From: Paramuribaculum sp.
GTDB taxonomy: Bacteria > Bacteroidota > Bacteroidia > Bacteroidales > Muribaculaceae
Assembly: GCA_029058705.1 (NCBI GenBank)
Contig: JAIDXA010000337.1
Location: 1 to 6,254, forward strand
Length of the DNA: 6,254 bases
Reading direction: 5' to 3'
Shown here piece by piece: positions 1 to 6,253 of this stretch. Each line of letters begins with the position of its first letter. The first letter of the stretch is position 1. The notes under the pieces were generated by a model. The model searched no databases. It was given only the letters and a program-made list of their open reading frames with translations, and had not been told where the DNA came from. A program made the translations under genes and the position numbers.

Positions 1-54
1 CCATAAAAGACCTCAATAAACCCACAAGAATGAGTTATAACATTTTTTTCGTAG

Positions 55-74
55 TAAATTTAAACAGTTTCTAA
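55..74 (-). repeat. Solo copy of a TTAGA-type terminal repeat
   Basis: Read on the minus strand this is TTAGAAACTGTTTAAATTTA. It matches the right-hand inverted repeat at 6015-6034 at 17 of 20 positions and the left-hand one starting at 5833 at 16 of 20. No partner in the opposite orientation is visible between here and the large gene, so it is either the end of an element that begins upstream of the window or a lone remnant. It lies 21 bases before the hairpin at 96-132. The match is seen directly in the sequence; the idea that it is a mobile element end is inference. Confidence 0.45.
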
Positions 75-95
75 GAGCCACATCTCTGATATACC

Positions 96-138
96 GCGAG
101 GCTGCTGTCGGAATCTCTCCGCGCAGCCTCGCTTTTTT
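96..138 (+). terminator. Strong rho-independent terminator of an upstream gene
   Basis: A perfect 10-bp GC-rich stem pairs GCGAGGCTGC (96-105) with GCAGCCTCGC (123-132). The loop carries a second small stem, CGGA (109-112) with TCCG (118-121). Six T residues follow immediately (133-138). The T-run is on the plus strand, so it ends plus-strand transcription arriving from outside the window. It insulates the downstream large gene, which has its own promoter at 202-232. Confidence 0.85.
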
Positions 139-201
139 GTCACTGCCTGTGGCCCGGGTCGGAAAAACACGTCACATCACTGCGATTTCTTCCCGTTTTT
201 A

Positions 202-232
202 TTGGCTTATAACAGAATAATGTATATCTTTG
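202..232 (+). promoter_or_regulatory. Bacteroidetes-type promoter of the sialidase gene
   Basis: TATCTTTG at 225-232 is an exact match to the Bacteroidetes -7 consensus TAnnTTTG. TTG at 202-204 lies 20 bases upstream, where the -33 element is expected. Transcription would start around 238-242, giving a leader of about 45 bases. The leader just before the ATG (about 260-283) is A/T-rich and has no Shine-Dalgarno-like GGAG, as is usual in this phylum. No operator or riboswitch is recognisable between promoter and start codon. Confidence 0.75.
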
Positions 233-283
233 AAAACCAATATTTATCAATACCATTTTTCAATCAATTAACCATTATCACTT

Positions 284-3200
284 ATGAACAAACTAAAACA
301 GTTACTGACAACTGTCGTTTGTGCATTTTCTGTACTTTTCGCAACTGCCGCCGAACCATCGCCCGGCTATCTCGACCTGAACGGCGTCGACAGGTACATG
401 AAAATCGCATCGAGCTCCGACTTCGACATAGCGCAAGGCGGTTCTCAGACCGTAACGCTTGATGTGATGCTTGCAACCGACACAGGCGACCTGCAGACAA
501 TCATCGGAAACCGGTTCCGTCGCTACCAGAACCGGAACAACAATGATGTTTCCGGATTCGAGATCTACAACATGACCACCTACAACTCGACTGCACATGT
601 CTACCCCGCTTCAAGTTGGTCAGCGGCCAACATCAATGCCTCGAAGACAATGAAGGCCGGAACATGGGCTCACCTCGCTCTTGTCCACGATGGCGCTTCA
701 GGGCAGATTCGTTACTATATCGACGGTGTTCAGAAAGGGTCCGTAGCCACCAGAAATCTTTCCCTTCCATGCTACGCCGACATCCTCGTCGGGTGCCGCT
801 ACAACCTTAAGGACAATACAACGTCATCCCTGTCTGATATCAGTGGATTCGCGAATGCGAAGATCGACAATCTCCGCATCTACTCTTCGGCACTGTCGGC
901 ATCTCAGGTTGCCGCCGACAGCGGGTCTGACGAACCTTTGGCCGGCGCCGGACTCATTGCCGCCTACAGCTTCGACAACATAAACGGAACCACTGTCCCT
1001 GACATCTCCGGAAACGGCCATGACGGAACCTTAGCCGGCGTGTGGCCTGAATACGGGGCTGACCAGTCGACCAGCGCGACGCTTCTGATCAACTCCTCTG
1101 AAGGCGGGTCGCTCAAGGTTACTCTTGCCGACGGAACTCTTGTCGCCTCCGGCGATGATGTACCGGCCGGACAGCCTTTGACCGTGCAGGCGCTTCCTTC
1201 AAAAAATTTCGTCCTTGCTTCCCTGACACTTAACGGAACTGCACTGCAGGTCGACGGCGAAGGGAAAGCGTCGTTCTCAATCAGAGGGGCCTCCACTCTC
1301 GCGGCTGAATTCTCATACAGCGATGCCGATGTCCTTAAAGTTCCGGTTTTCAGCATGAACGAAAACGGTTCTAAATTCTATCGCATCCCGGCGCTGATTG
1401 TCGCTGCCGACGGATCGCTCGTTGCTGCCGCCGATCAGCGGGGGGCTTCGCTCAGCGACCTTCCGAACACAATCAGCATCGTGACTAAACGAAGCACCGA
1501 CGGAGGGCTCACCTGGAGCGACATGACAATCGTGGCGCAGGGCAACTCCGCTACCGGAAAAACCTACGGTGACCCTGCTATTGTTGCCGACCGCGAAACC
1601 GGACGAATCATGCTCATCTTTTCCGGCGACAACGGATTCTGGCATTCCACCCGCAACAACCGGGCCGGGTTCTACTACTCGATCAGTTCCGACAACGGCC
1701 AGACATGGTCTGAACCTGTTGCTTTCACCGATCAGGTCTACCAGTCCTCATGGCGCGGCGCGTTCGCGTCTTCAGGCAACGCCGTCCAGCTTCGGAACGG
1801 ACGGATCATGTTTGTCGCAAACGCCCATTGCAGCGACACTTGGGGAGCTACAACATACTGCTACGCATGCTATTCCGATGACTTCGGGCTCACTTGGCAT
1901 GTGGCCAACGCCGCGCAGAATATGCCGGCTGACGCTCGCGGAAATGAAGCAAAAATAATCGAACTCGCAAACGGCGACCTCCTGATGAGCATCCGTTCGG
2001 GTGGAAAACGTCGGTTCTCCCGCTCGACCGACGGTGGTGTCACATGGTCTGCCGCATATCAGGTCAGCGACCTGCCCGAACCCGATTGCAACGGCGATAT
2101 AATCCGGTTCCCATCTATCGACGGACGCAACCGTATCCTCCATTCCCTGCCGAATCACTCTTCCATACGCCAGGACGTAAGCGTAGCCCTCAGTTACGAT
2201 GAAGGCGAGACCTGGCCCGTCAGAAAACAGCTCATTGACGGATATTCAGCCTACTCTTCTCTCGCTGTCCTTCCCGACGGCTCGATCGGATGTCTTGTCG
2301 AAGAAGGCAAGTGGGACAGCAACCTGCCGGGCGATGACGGTTTCGATCTCTATTTCATGAAATTCACCCTCGACTGGTTGACCGATGGAGCTGACACCTA
2401 CAACCCGTCGGCCGAATCCGACAAAGATGCACCCATTTTCATAACGATCGGCCAGAGCAACGCCGACGGATCCGCATTCTTCGATACTGCAATCGACGAT
2501 GAAATGAACCTATGGTACTCCTCTGACGAAAATAGCCGCATGATGAAAATGTGGTATCGGAGCACCCAGGTCCAGAACCAGCCCGCCAACAGCCTTGGCG
2601 AAGCCGCACGTTGGGTCATCGACGGAACAACGACCGACGTACAGCCCGGTTGGCTCGATCTCTGGTATCGTAATGAAAACACTCTCGGACGGACTGCGAT
2701 GAACATGATCCACGGCTATGGAACATACTCTGTCGGTTCCGGTACCGACTGCGCGCAGGGACGCCGCGGCATGGAAGGATGTTTCGGAATCAGATACGGC
2801 CAGGCATACCCCGGCAAACCGCTTTACATGATCAAACTCGGGGCCTCTGGCTCGTTCATCTCTTCTTGGGCAAACGAACAGGATGACCATAACTGGAACT
2901 ATTTCTTCGACAATATCTTCCGACCCGCCGTCGAATCCCTCCTTGCACAGGGAAAACGTCCGCGTCTGGCAGGCATCTGGTGGATGCAGGGATGTGCCGA
3001 CAAAAACAAAGACAAGGCCTACTATAAGGAATGTCTCAACCGGCTCATCGAACGCTGCCGCACCGAACTCGGATTCGAGGATGGAAAATTCTATATCGGA
3101 CATATTGTCAAACCCGGCGAATCGACTGTAAACCCCTCGGGATCTGTTGAATTCAGCCAGAACGTCCGCGACGCTCAGGATGAAGTGGCCGCTGAAACCG

Positions 3201-5827
3201 ACGGTGTCGAGACAATCGACACCAAAGACTGCCCGCTGCAGTATGAAGCAAACTTCAACGGCTATATCCATTACAACCATGCCGGCGTAAACGCTATCGG
3301 CGACATGCTGGCCGACAGGGTGATCGCCGACGGACCTTCGGAATGGACTCTGTTCTCCACCCCCGGTAAATGGGAAATGACCGATGGAAAGGCTGTTTTC
3401 GTGCCCTCTGTAGGAAATCCCGAAATAACATATTCTCAGGAAGGTTCGGTGGTGACCGCAACAATCGTCTATCCCGGATGGTCCGAACTGAAATCTTTTG
3501 ACATGGCCGAGGCCGGAATCGCCTCGCCTGGTTATCTCGACCTTGACGGCAATGACCGATTCATGCGCATTGATAAAAGCGCTGATTTCGACATCGCTCA
3601 GGGAGGGTCGCAGACCGTTTCCCTGCGCATCAGTCTCGACCACGATCTCGCCAGTGGAGAACTTCAGTCCATCATTGGCAACCGTTTCCGGCGCTTTCAG
3701 TCATCAAACAACAACGACGTTTCTGGCTTCGAGATCTATAACATGCGCAACGCTTCGGCCAACTATAACTCTACCGCCCACGTCTATCCTTCTTCAAGCT
3801 GGTCTGCTTCGAACATTAACGCGACTAATTCCATGAGCGCCGGTTCGTGGGCTCATCTTGCTCTTGTTCACGACGGTGCTGCCGGACAGATCCGTTACTA
3901 CATCGATGGAGTGCAGAAAGGGTCTGTCGCAACAAAAAATCTTGCACTCCCTTGCTATGCCGACATCCTGGTCGGTTGTCGCTACACTCTTGCCGATCGG
4001 ACGGTGTCGTCTATCTCGTCGCTCGAAGGCTTCGCTGCCGGGAAAATCGATGACATACGCATCTATTCCACAGCCCTGTCGGCCGAGCAGATCGCCGACG
4101 ACAGTGTCTCCGACACGCCTTTGTCCGATGCCGGTGTCATTGCTGCCTATGATTTTTCCCGCATCTCCGGATCTGAGGTTGACGACATTTCCGGAAATGG
4201 TCATACTGGCCATCTCGTCGGTTCATGGCCTGCATATTCGGTCACTAAGTATGCCGTGACCGTTGAAGATCCAGAAAACGGGACTCTCTCGGTCTTCAAC
4301 GGCGATAATCCGGTCAGTTCTGGCGATATGGTGGAGGAAAACACCGTTCTCACTATCGTCGCTGAGCCCGATCCGAATTGCCGGCTGATTGCCGTAACGG
4401 CCAACGGCCAAACCATAGAAGGCGAAACCTACACCGTTACCGGAAACGTAACATTTGCCGCACGGTTCAAGTCAAAATACATTGCTCCCGAAGGCAACAG
4501 CTACCGCGACAACTATCTTACTTCGATTGCGACAACCGGCGCCGCCAGAAACATCTCAGTTGACTTCACGTCCCACCCCGGGCTCTATAACGTTCTTGCC
4601 GATACCGTGACTGCTGATCCTGGCAAATCCTTCAACCTCAATCTCGTGGCGAATTCACTTGGAGACCCCTCTTCTTCAACCGTCCGTGAGGACATGCGCT
4701 TTTGTCAGGCCTACATCTTTGCCGACTGGAATGGCACTGGTGATTTTACCCTCATGAACACAATCGGGACTCATTCCCCGGGCGGAAATTCACCGCATAC
4801 CAACATGCACATCTACGGCAACTATGATGATGTCATGGAAATCAGTCAGCAACTCGAAGTGCCCGCCGGAATCCCATCCGGAACCATTGCCAGAATCCGT
4901 GTAATCTATCAGAACGCCTGGACAAATCTCGGAACAACGGCGACTCCCGATCCAAACGCCGCCAATCTCGACAAAGGAATCGCCTATGATATAGATGTGA
5001 AAATTGTCGAAAAGAACACATTTACCGTAATCGCTAACGTGACAAACGGAACGGCGACTGTCGAAGTCGGCGGTGAGGGCGGCTTCATCGCTCTTCCTGA
5101 AAATGGACTTGTGATTGAAAAAGGTACTGCAGTGGCGGTCCGCTTCGCTCGCGCCTCCTCAAACCACAACCTGACCTCTTTCAACGTAAACGGAGTCGAC
5201 GACATGGACCACATGGCTGCTCTCTCGCAGACAATCTATTCAATTCCGGCTATCGACAATGACTACACATTCGACGTTGTCTACTCTCTGCCTCAGTTCA
5301 CTCTGACTGTTGTCAATCAGGAAAATGTGGACCCCGAAACTTGCTACTACGGCGAATTCCGCAATAACCAGAATCAGCCCATCGGGCAGGCTGGCGAAAA
5401 CAGCGTGACTGTCGATAAGGGAACAACAGTCTATTTCACCATAATGTCGCCCCGTTCCGAAAGCGGCTACACTTTCCAGGGACTGACCGACAACGGCGAA
5501 AACGTCACCAGCCAGCTGATGCCGTTTGGCGACGACCTGATGTACTTCCTGACCAACATCTCCGCCGATCACCTCCTTGTCGTCGAACAATCCTATGCAG
5601 GCATCCTTGCCGTAGGCGATGACGCTGCCGGAGCGTTGAAATACAGCAATGGCGTCCTGTCTGTTTCCGACACCGACGCTCTGATTGAACTTTTCGACGT
5701 CAACGGACGCCTTGTCCGCCGTGCCTATGCAGACACAATGCCCATCAGCGATCTCGCAGACGGCATCTATGTCGCGAAGGCAACTGTTCCCGGAGCTGCC
5801 TATTCTCTGAAATTCGTCAAATTCTGA
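284..5827 (+). CDS. Secreted sialidase / sialate O-acetylesterase with two LamG domains and a T9SS tail
   Basis: This 1847-residue exported protein should release terminal sialic acids from host glycans and remove their O-acetyl groups. A Sec signal peptide occupies residues 1-23: K3/K5, a hydrophobic core at 7-20, and an A-T-A-A cleavage region before E24. Domains follow in order: LamG1 (26-257), beta repeat (264-345), GH33 sialidase (352-700), SASA esterase (714-1015), linker (1016-1080), LamG2 (1081-1319), beta repeat (1321-1396), GEVED-like (1405-1575), two beta repeats (1578-1770) and T9SS signal (1773-1847). The ATG at 284 is chosen because the signal peptide begins there and the promoter lies about 50 bases upstream. 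C13 is not in a lipobox, so a lipoprotein is unlikely; the T9SS tail predicts release or anchoring at the outer surface. The gene stands alone here, between a terminator upstream and non-coding DNA downstream. The frame is intact. The sialidase call is very secure, the esterase call good, and actual substrates are unknown. No gene symbol is given because NanH/NanS-type names would not describe this fusion. Confidence 0.95.
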   Translation: MNKLKQLLTTVVCAFSVLFATAAEPSPGYLDLNGVDRYMKIASSSDFDIAQGGSQTVTLDVMLATDTGDLQTIIGNRFRRYQNRNNNDVSGFEIYNMTTYNSTAHVYPASSWSAANINASKTMKAGTWAHLALVHDGASGQIRYYIDGVQKGSVATRNLSLPCYADILVGCRYNLKDNTTSSLSDISGFANAKIDNLRIYSSALSASQVAADSGSDEPLAGAGLIAAYSFDNINGTTVPDISGNGHDGTLAGVWPEYGADQSTSATLLINSSEGGSLKVTLADGTLVASGDDVPAGQPLTVQALPSKNFVLASLTLNGTALQVDGEGKASFSIRGASTLAAEFSYSDADVLKVPVFSMNENGSKFYRIPALIVAADGSLVAAADQRGASLSDLPNTISIVTKRSTDGGLTWSDMTIVAQGNSATGKTYGDPAIVADRETGRIMLIFSGDNGFWHSTRNNRAGFYYSISSDNGQTWSEPVAFTDQVYQSSWRGAFASSGNAVQLRNGRIMFVANAHCSDTWGATTYCYACYSDDFGLTWHVANAAQNMPADARGNEAKIIELANGDLLMSIRSGGKRRFSRSTDGGVTWSAAYQVSDLPEPDCNGDIIRFPSIDGRNRILHSLPNHSSIRQDVSVALSYDEGETWPVRKQLIDGYSAYSSLAVLPDGSIGCLVEEGKWDSNLPGDDGFDLYFMKFTLDWLTDGADTYNPSAESDKDAPIFITIGQSNADGSAFFDTAIDDEMNLWYSSDENSRMMKMWYRSTQVQNQPANSLGEAARWVIDGTTTDVQPGWLDLWYRNENTLGRTAMNMIHGYGTYSVGSGTDCAQGRRGMEGCFGIRYGQAYPGKPLYMIKLGASGSFISSWANEQDDHNWNYFFDNIFRPAVESLLAQGKRPRLAGIWWMQGCADKNKDKAYYKECLNRLIERCRTELGFEDGKFYIGHIVKPGESTVNPSGSVEFSQNVRDAQDEVAAETDGVETIDTKDCPLQYEANFNGYIHYNHAGVNAIGDMLADRVIADGPSEWTLFSTPGKWEMTDGKAVFVPSVGNPEITYSQEGSVVTATIVYPGWSELKSFDMAEAGIASPGYLDLDGNDRFMRIDKSADFDIAQGGSQTVSLRISLDHDLASGELQSIIGNRFRRFQSSNNNDVSGFEIYNMRNASANYNSTAHVYPSSSWSASNINATNSMSAGSWAHLALVHDGAAGQIRYYIDGVQKGSVATKNLALPCYADILVGCRYTLADRTVSSISSLEGFAAGKIDDIRIYSTALSAEQIADDSVSDTPLSDAGVIAAYDFSRISGSEVDDISGNGHTGHLVGSWPAYSVTKYAVTVEDPENGTLSVFNGDNPVSSGDMVEENTVLTIVAEPDPNCRLIAVTANGQTIEGETYTVTGNVTFAARFKSKYIAPEGNSYRDNYLTSIATTGAARNISVDFTSHPGLYNVLADTVTADPGKSFNLNLVANSLGDPSSSTVREDMRFCQAYIFADWNGTGDFTLMNTIGTHSPGGNSPHTNMHIYGNYDDVMEISQQLEVPAGIPSGTIARIRVIYQNAWTNLGTTATPDPNAANLDKGIAYDIDVKIVEKNTFTVIANVTNGTATVEVGGEGGFIALPENGLVIEKGTAVAVRFARASSNHNLTSFNVNGVDDMDHMAALSQTIYSIPAIDNDYTFDVVYSLPQFTLTVVNQENVDPETCYYGEFRNNQNQPIGQAGENSVTVDKGTTVYFTIMSPRSESGYTFQGLTDNGENVTSQLMPFGDDLMYFLTNISADHLLVVEQSYAGILAVGDDAAGALKYSNGVLSVSDTDALIELFDVNGRLVRRAYADTMPISDLADGIYVAKATVPGAAYSLKFVKF
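359..1054 (+). repeat. LamG domain, copy 1 (residues 26-257)
   Basis: This is a concanavalin A-like jelly-roll of the Laminin_G_3 type. The marks are GYLDLNG near the start, the core WAHLALVHDG (128-137) followed by IRYYIDGVQKG (142-152), and the closing IAAYSFDN...DISGNGHDG (225-248), in which the strand is completed by the usual 'YxF...D.SGNG' segment. Such domains bind glycans or proteins in many secreted bacterial enzymes. It is about 70% identical in protein sequence to residues 1081-1319 by manual alignment. Its position directly after the signal peptide makes it the N-terminal binding module. Confidence 0.85.
1073..1318 (+). other. Small beta repeat domain 1 (residues 264-345)
   Basis: The pattern G-G-S-L-x-V...G..V..G..L.V.A.P...F.L..L.LNG...F.I.....L.A.F is that of the short 'bacterial repeat' (InlB B-repeat-like) beta domains common in secreted Bacteroidales proteins. 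It links LamG1 to the sialidase. A related domain occupies the same place after LamG2 (residues 1321-1396), so the duplicated unit appears to be LamG plus this domain. Its role is probably spacer or scaffold; no catalytic residues are recognisable. Confidence 0.6.
1337..2383 (+). other. GH33-type exo-sialidase catalytic domain (residues 352-700)
   Basis: Every landmark of a six-bladed sialidase is present. The YRIP motif gives R367, the first Arg of the carboxylate-binding triad. R386 follows, and D392 sits six residues later, the spacing of the acid/base Asp in trypanosomal sialidase. GDP at 429-431 supplies D430. NEA supplies E555, followed by R571 (second Arg) and R629 (third Arg). Y657 in SAYSS is the nucleophile, supported by E673 in CLVE. 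Five Asp boxes (SxDxGxTW) are at 404-411, 468-475, 531-538, 581-588 and 637-644. Residue assignments rest on remembered family alignment. Nothing looks degenerate, so the domain should be active. Confidence 0.93.
2423..3328 (+). other. SASA-type sialate O-acetylesterase domain (residues 714-1015)
   Basis: The domain opens with a beta strand and GQSN (723-726) followed by ADG, the nucleophile block of SASA/SGNH-like carbohydrate esterases; S725 is the probable nucleophile. KLGASGSFISSW (851-862) resembles the second conserved glycine block. GIWWMQGCAD (897-906) corresponds to the family's W-x-QGE-x-D block, but with Cys at 904 where Glu is usual. IHYNHAG (995-1001) supplies the probable catalytic H996; the Asp usually three residues before it is Gly here (G993). 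The predicted substrate, O-acetylated sialic acid, is inferred from the fused sialidase. Other acetylated sugars remain possible. Confidence 0.8.
3524..4240 (+). repeat. LamG domain, copy 2 (residues 1081-1319)
   Basis: This is a second Laminin_G_3-type domain, about 70% identical to residues 26-257. It shares uninterrupted stretches such as NNNDVSGFEIYNM, GQIRYYIDGVQKGSVAT and LPCYADILVGCRY. It carries a two-residue and a four-residue insertion relative to copy 1 (near 1122-1124 and 1155-1159). It follows a beta linker (1016-1080) after the esterase domain. The conserved exposed-looking stretches suggest both copies keep the same ligand. Confidence 0.85.
4244..4471 (+). other. Small beta repeat domain 2 (residues 1321-1396)
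   Basis: The sequence YAVTVEDPENGTLSV...G..V.E.T.LTIVAEPDPNCRLIAVTANGQ...YTVTGNVTFAARF is a clearer example of the InlB B-repeat-like fold than the one after LamG1. Being directly after LamG2, it completes the second LamG plus repeat-domain module. A structural role is the likeliest. Confidence 0.65.
4496..5008 (+). other. GEVED-like beta domain (residues 1405-1575)
   Basis: The core AYIFADWNGTGDF (1476-1488), a later LEVPAGIPSGTIARIRV (1524-1540) and the ending GIAYDIDVKI (1565-1574) resemble the GEVED domain of secreted Bacteroidetes proteins, whose usual form has W-x-D-x-N-x-D-G-x-F and an ending rich in G-E-x-x-D-Y. The acidic residues are only partly kept, so this is a divergent member or a related beta sandwich. 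Its function in such proteins is not established; a stalk or adhesion role is likely. Confidence 0.5.
5015..5593 (+). other. Two further beta repeat domains (residues about 1578-1667 and 1668-1770)
   Basis: Each half begins with an amphipathic strand (FTVIANVTNGTATV; FTLTVVNQENVD) and contains V.KGT.V...F/I......F..., the signature of short InlB B-repeat-like domains. They lead directly into the C-terminal sorting signal, so they probably form a stalk that holds the catalytic part away from the cell surface. The second is longer than usual and its limits are approximate. Confidence 0.5.
5600..5824 (+). other. T9SS type A C-terminal sorting domain (residues 1773-1847)
   Basis: The tail contains IELFDVNGRLVRR (1801-1813), then MPISDLADGIYVAKA (1819-1833) and a final YSLKFVKF. 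This is the usual order of a type A C-terminal domain: a 'hxhxDhxGRhV' strand, a 'hxhxxLxxGhYhh' strand and a last strand ending in K-F-V-K. Such domains direct periplasmic cargo through the type IX system and are normally removed on export. The signal is complete and ends exactly at the stop codon. Confidence 0.85.
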
Positions 5828-5832
5828 CGTAA

Positions 5833-6034
5833 TTAGAGTCTGTTTACTTTTAACACAGGTTAGCATAAAGATGGATTTCTGAGTGATTTCAGCGAGTTGA
5901 GAAAGGAGCAATTGCCACATTGCGACTGCCGAAACTTGGCTGAAAGAACCCAAAAGACTCCTCAGGATTGTTTTGAAGGTTATACCTTCCATTCGTTTTA
6001 TTGTTAACGCGGTTTAAATTCAAACACTCTCTAA
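5833..6034. mobile_element. Possible MITE-like or IS-remnant segment bounded by inverted repeats
   Basis: The left end (5833-5853) and the reverse complement of the right end (6014-6034) share the form TTAGAG-N2-TGTTT-N3-TTTAA, matching at 16 of 21 positions. The 202-bp segment begins six bases after the stop codon of the large gene. It contains a perfect small hairpin, GAAGGT-TAT-ACCTTC (5975-5989). A minus-strand frame opens at ATG 5992 and stays open to the left end, but no transposase motif is recognised in it. No clear target duplication flanks the ends. The inverted repeats are seen; mobility is inference. Confidence 0.4.
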
Positions 6035-6049
6035 ACTGTTTCGCAAATT

Positions 6050-6084
6050 GGCGCTGTGTCAAATTCATAATTTGGCACAGCGCC
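6050..6084 (+). terminator. Long hairpin, possible terminator of the sialidase gene
   Basis: A 16-bp stem pairs 6050-6065 with 6069-6084. All pairs are Watson-Crick except one T:G (6059 with 6075), and the loop is only three bases (CAT). The following tract, TGATCTTTTC, is a poor T-run, interrupted before the four T residues at 6090-6093. It is the first strong hairpin downstream of the large gene, so it is the best candidate for its transcript end or for a stable 3' end that resists decay. A structured small RNA is an alternative. Confidence 0.55.
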
Positions 6085-6221
6085 TGATCTTTTCTGCCAG
6101 ATCCCTCACGCGACTCCCCGATGAGCCATTATGACAAACGGAAACTTTCCGATAAGCACCCCGAAATTTTTGCTTCTCCACGGCTCTTTCATTTAAACTA
6201 AAATAAAGAGCACATCCTCCC
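6085..6221. other. Non-coding stretch between two hairpins
   Basis: Together with 5828-6049 this forms a gene-free region of 427 bases. A 26-codon plus-strand frame (6121-6201) and a 28-codon minus-strand frame over the same bases have no recognisable product. An inverted repeat, GCTCTTT (6183-6189) with AAAGAGC (6205-6211), could form a 7-bp stem with a 15-base loop. No promoter match to TAnnTTTG was found on either strand here, and no tRNA or known riboswitch was recognised. Confidence 0.4.
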
Positions 6222-6253
6222 TTACCCGCTTCAGTCCGGAGCGGGTAATTTTT
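6222..6253 (+). terminator. Rho-independent terminator at the window end
   Basis: A perfect 9-bp stem pairs TTACCCGCT (6222-6230) with AGCGGGTAA (6240-6248). T residues follow at 6249-6253, immediately before the C that ends the window. The orientation is plus strand. No gene between the hairpin at 6050-6084 and this point explains it, so it may be a second terminator for the large gene, the end of a small RNA, or part of a leader for a gene beyond the window. Confidence 0.7.

Noticed and set aside
284..352. A possible lipoprotein signal because of Cys at residue 13
   Set aside because: The residues before it are T-V-V, so there is no small residue at -1 of the lipobox, and a normal A-T-A-A cleavage region follows at 20-23. 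The T9SS tail also argues for a non-lipidated secreted protein.
2510..3643. A long minus-strand open frame (377 codons) opposite the esterase and the start of LamG2
   Set aside because: It lies entirely antisense to well-supported domains, its translation shows no recognisable motif, and it has no promoter or start context. It is a by-product of the codon use of the true gene.
5240..5992. A minus-strand open frame of 250 codons running from the 3' spacer into the antisense of the large gene
   Set aside because: Most of it mirrors the C-terminal coding region, and the part in the spacer (beginning MEGITFKTILRSLL) has no domain I recognise. It may contain a fragment of a mobile element, noted under 5833-6034, but is not supportable as a gene.
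6121..6201. A 26-codon plus-strand frame (MSHYDKRKLSDKHPEI...) in the 3' spacer
   Set aside because: It has no clear promoter and no homologue I can name, and an equally long frame lies on the opposite strand. Length alone is not evidence of coding.
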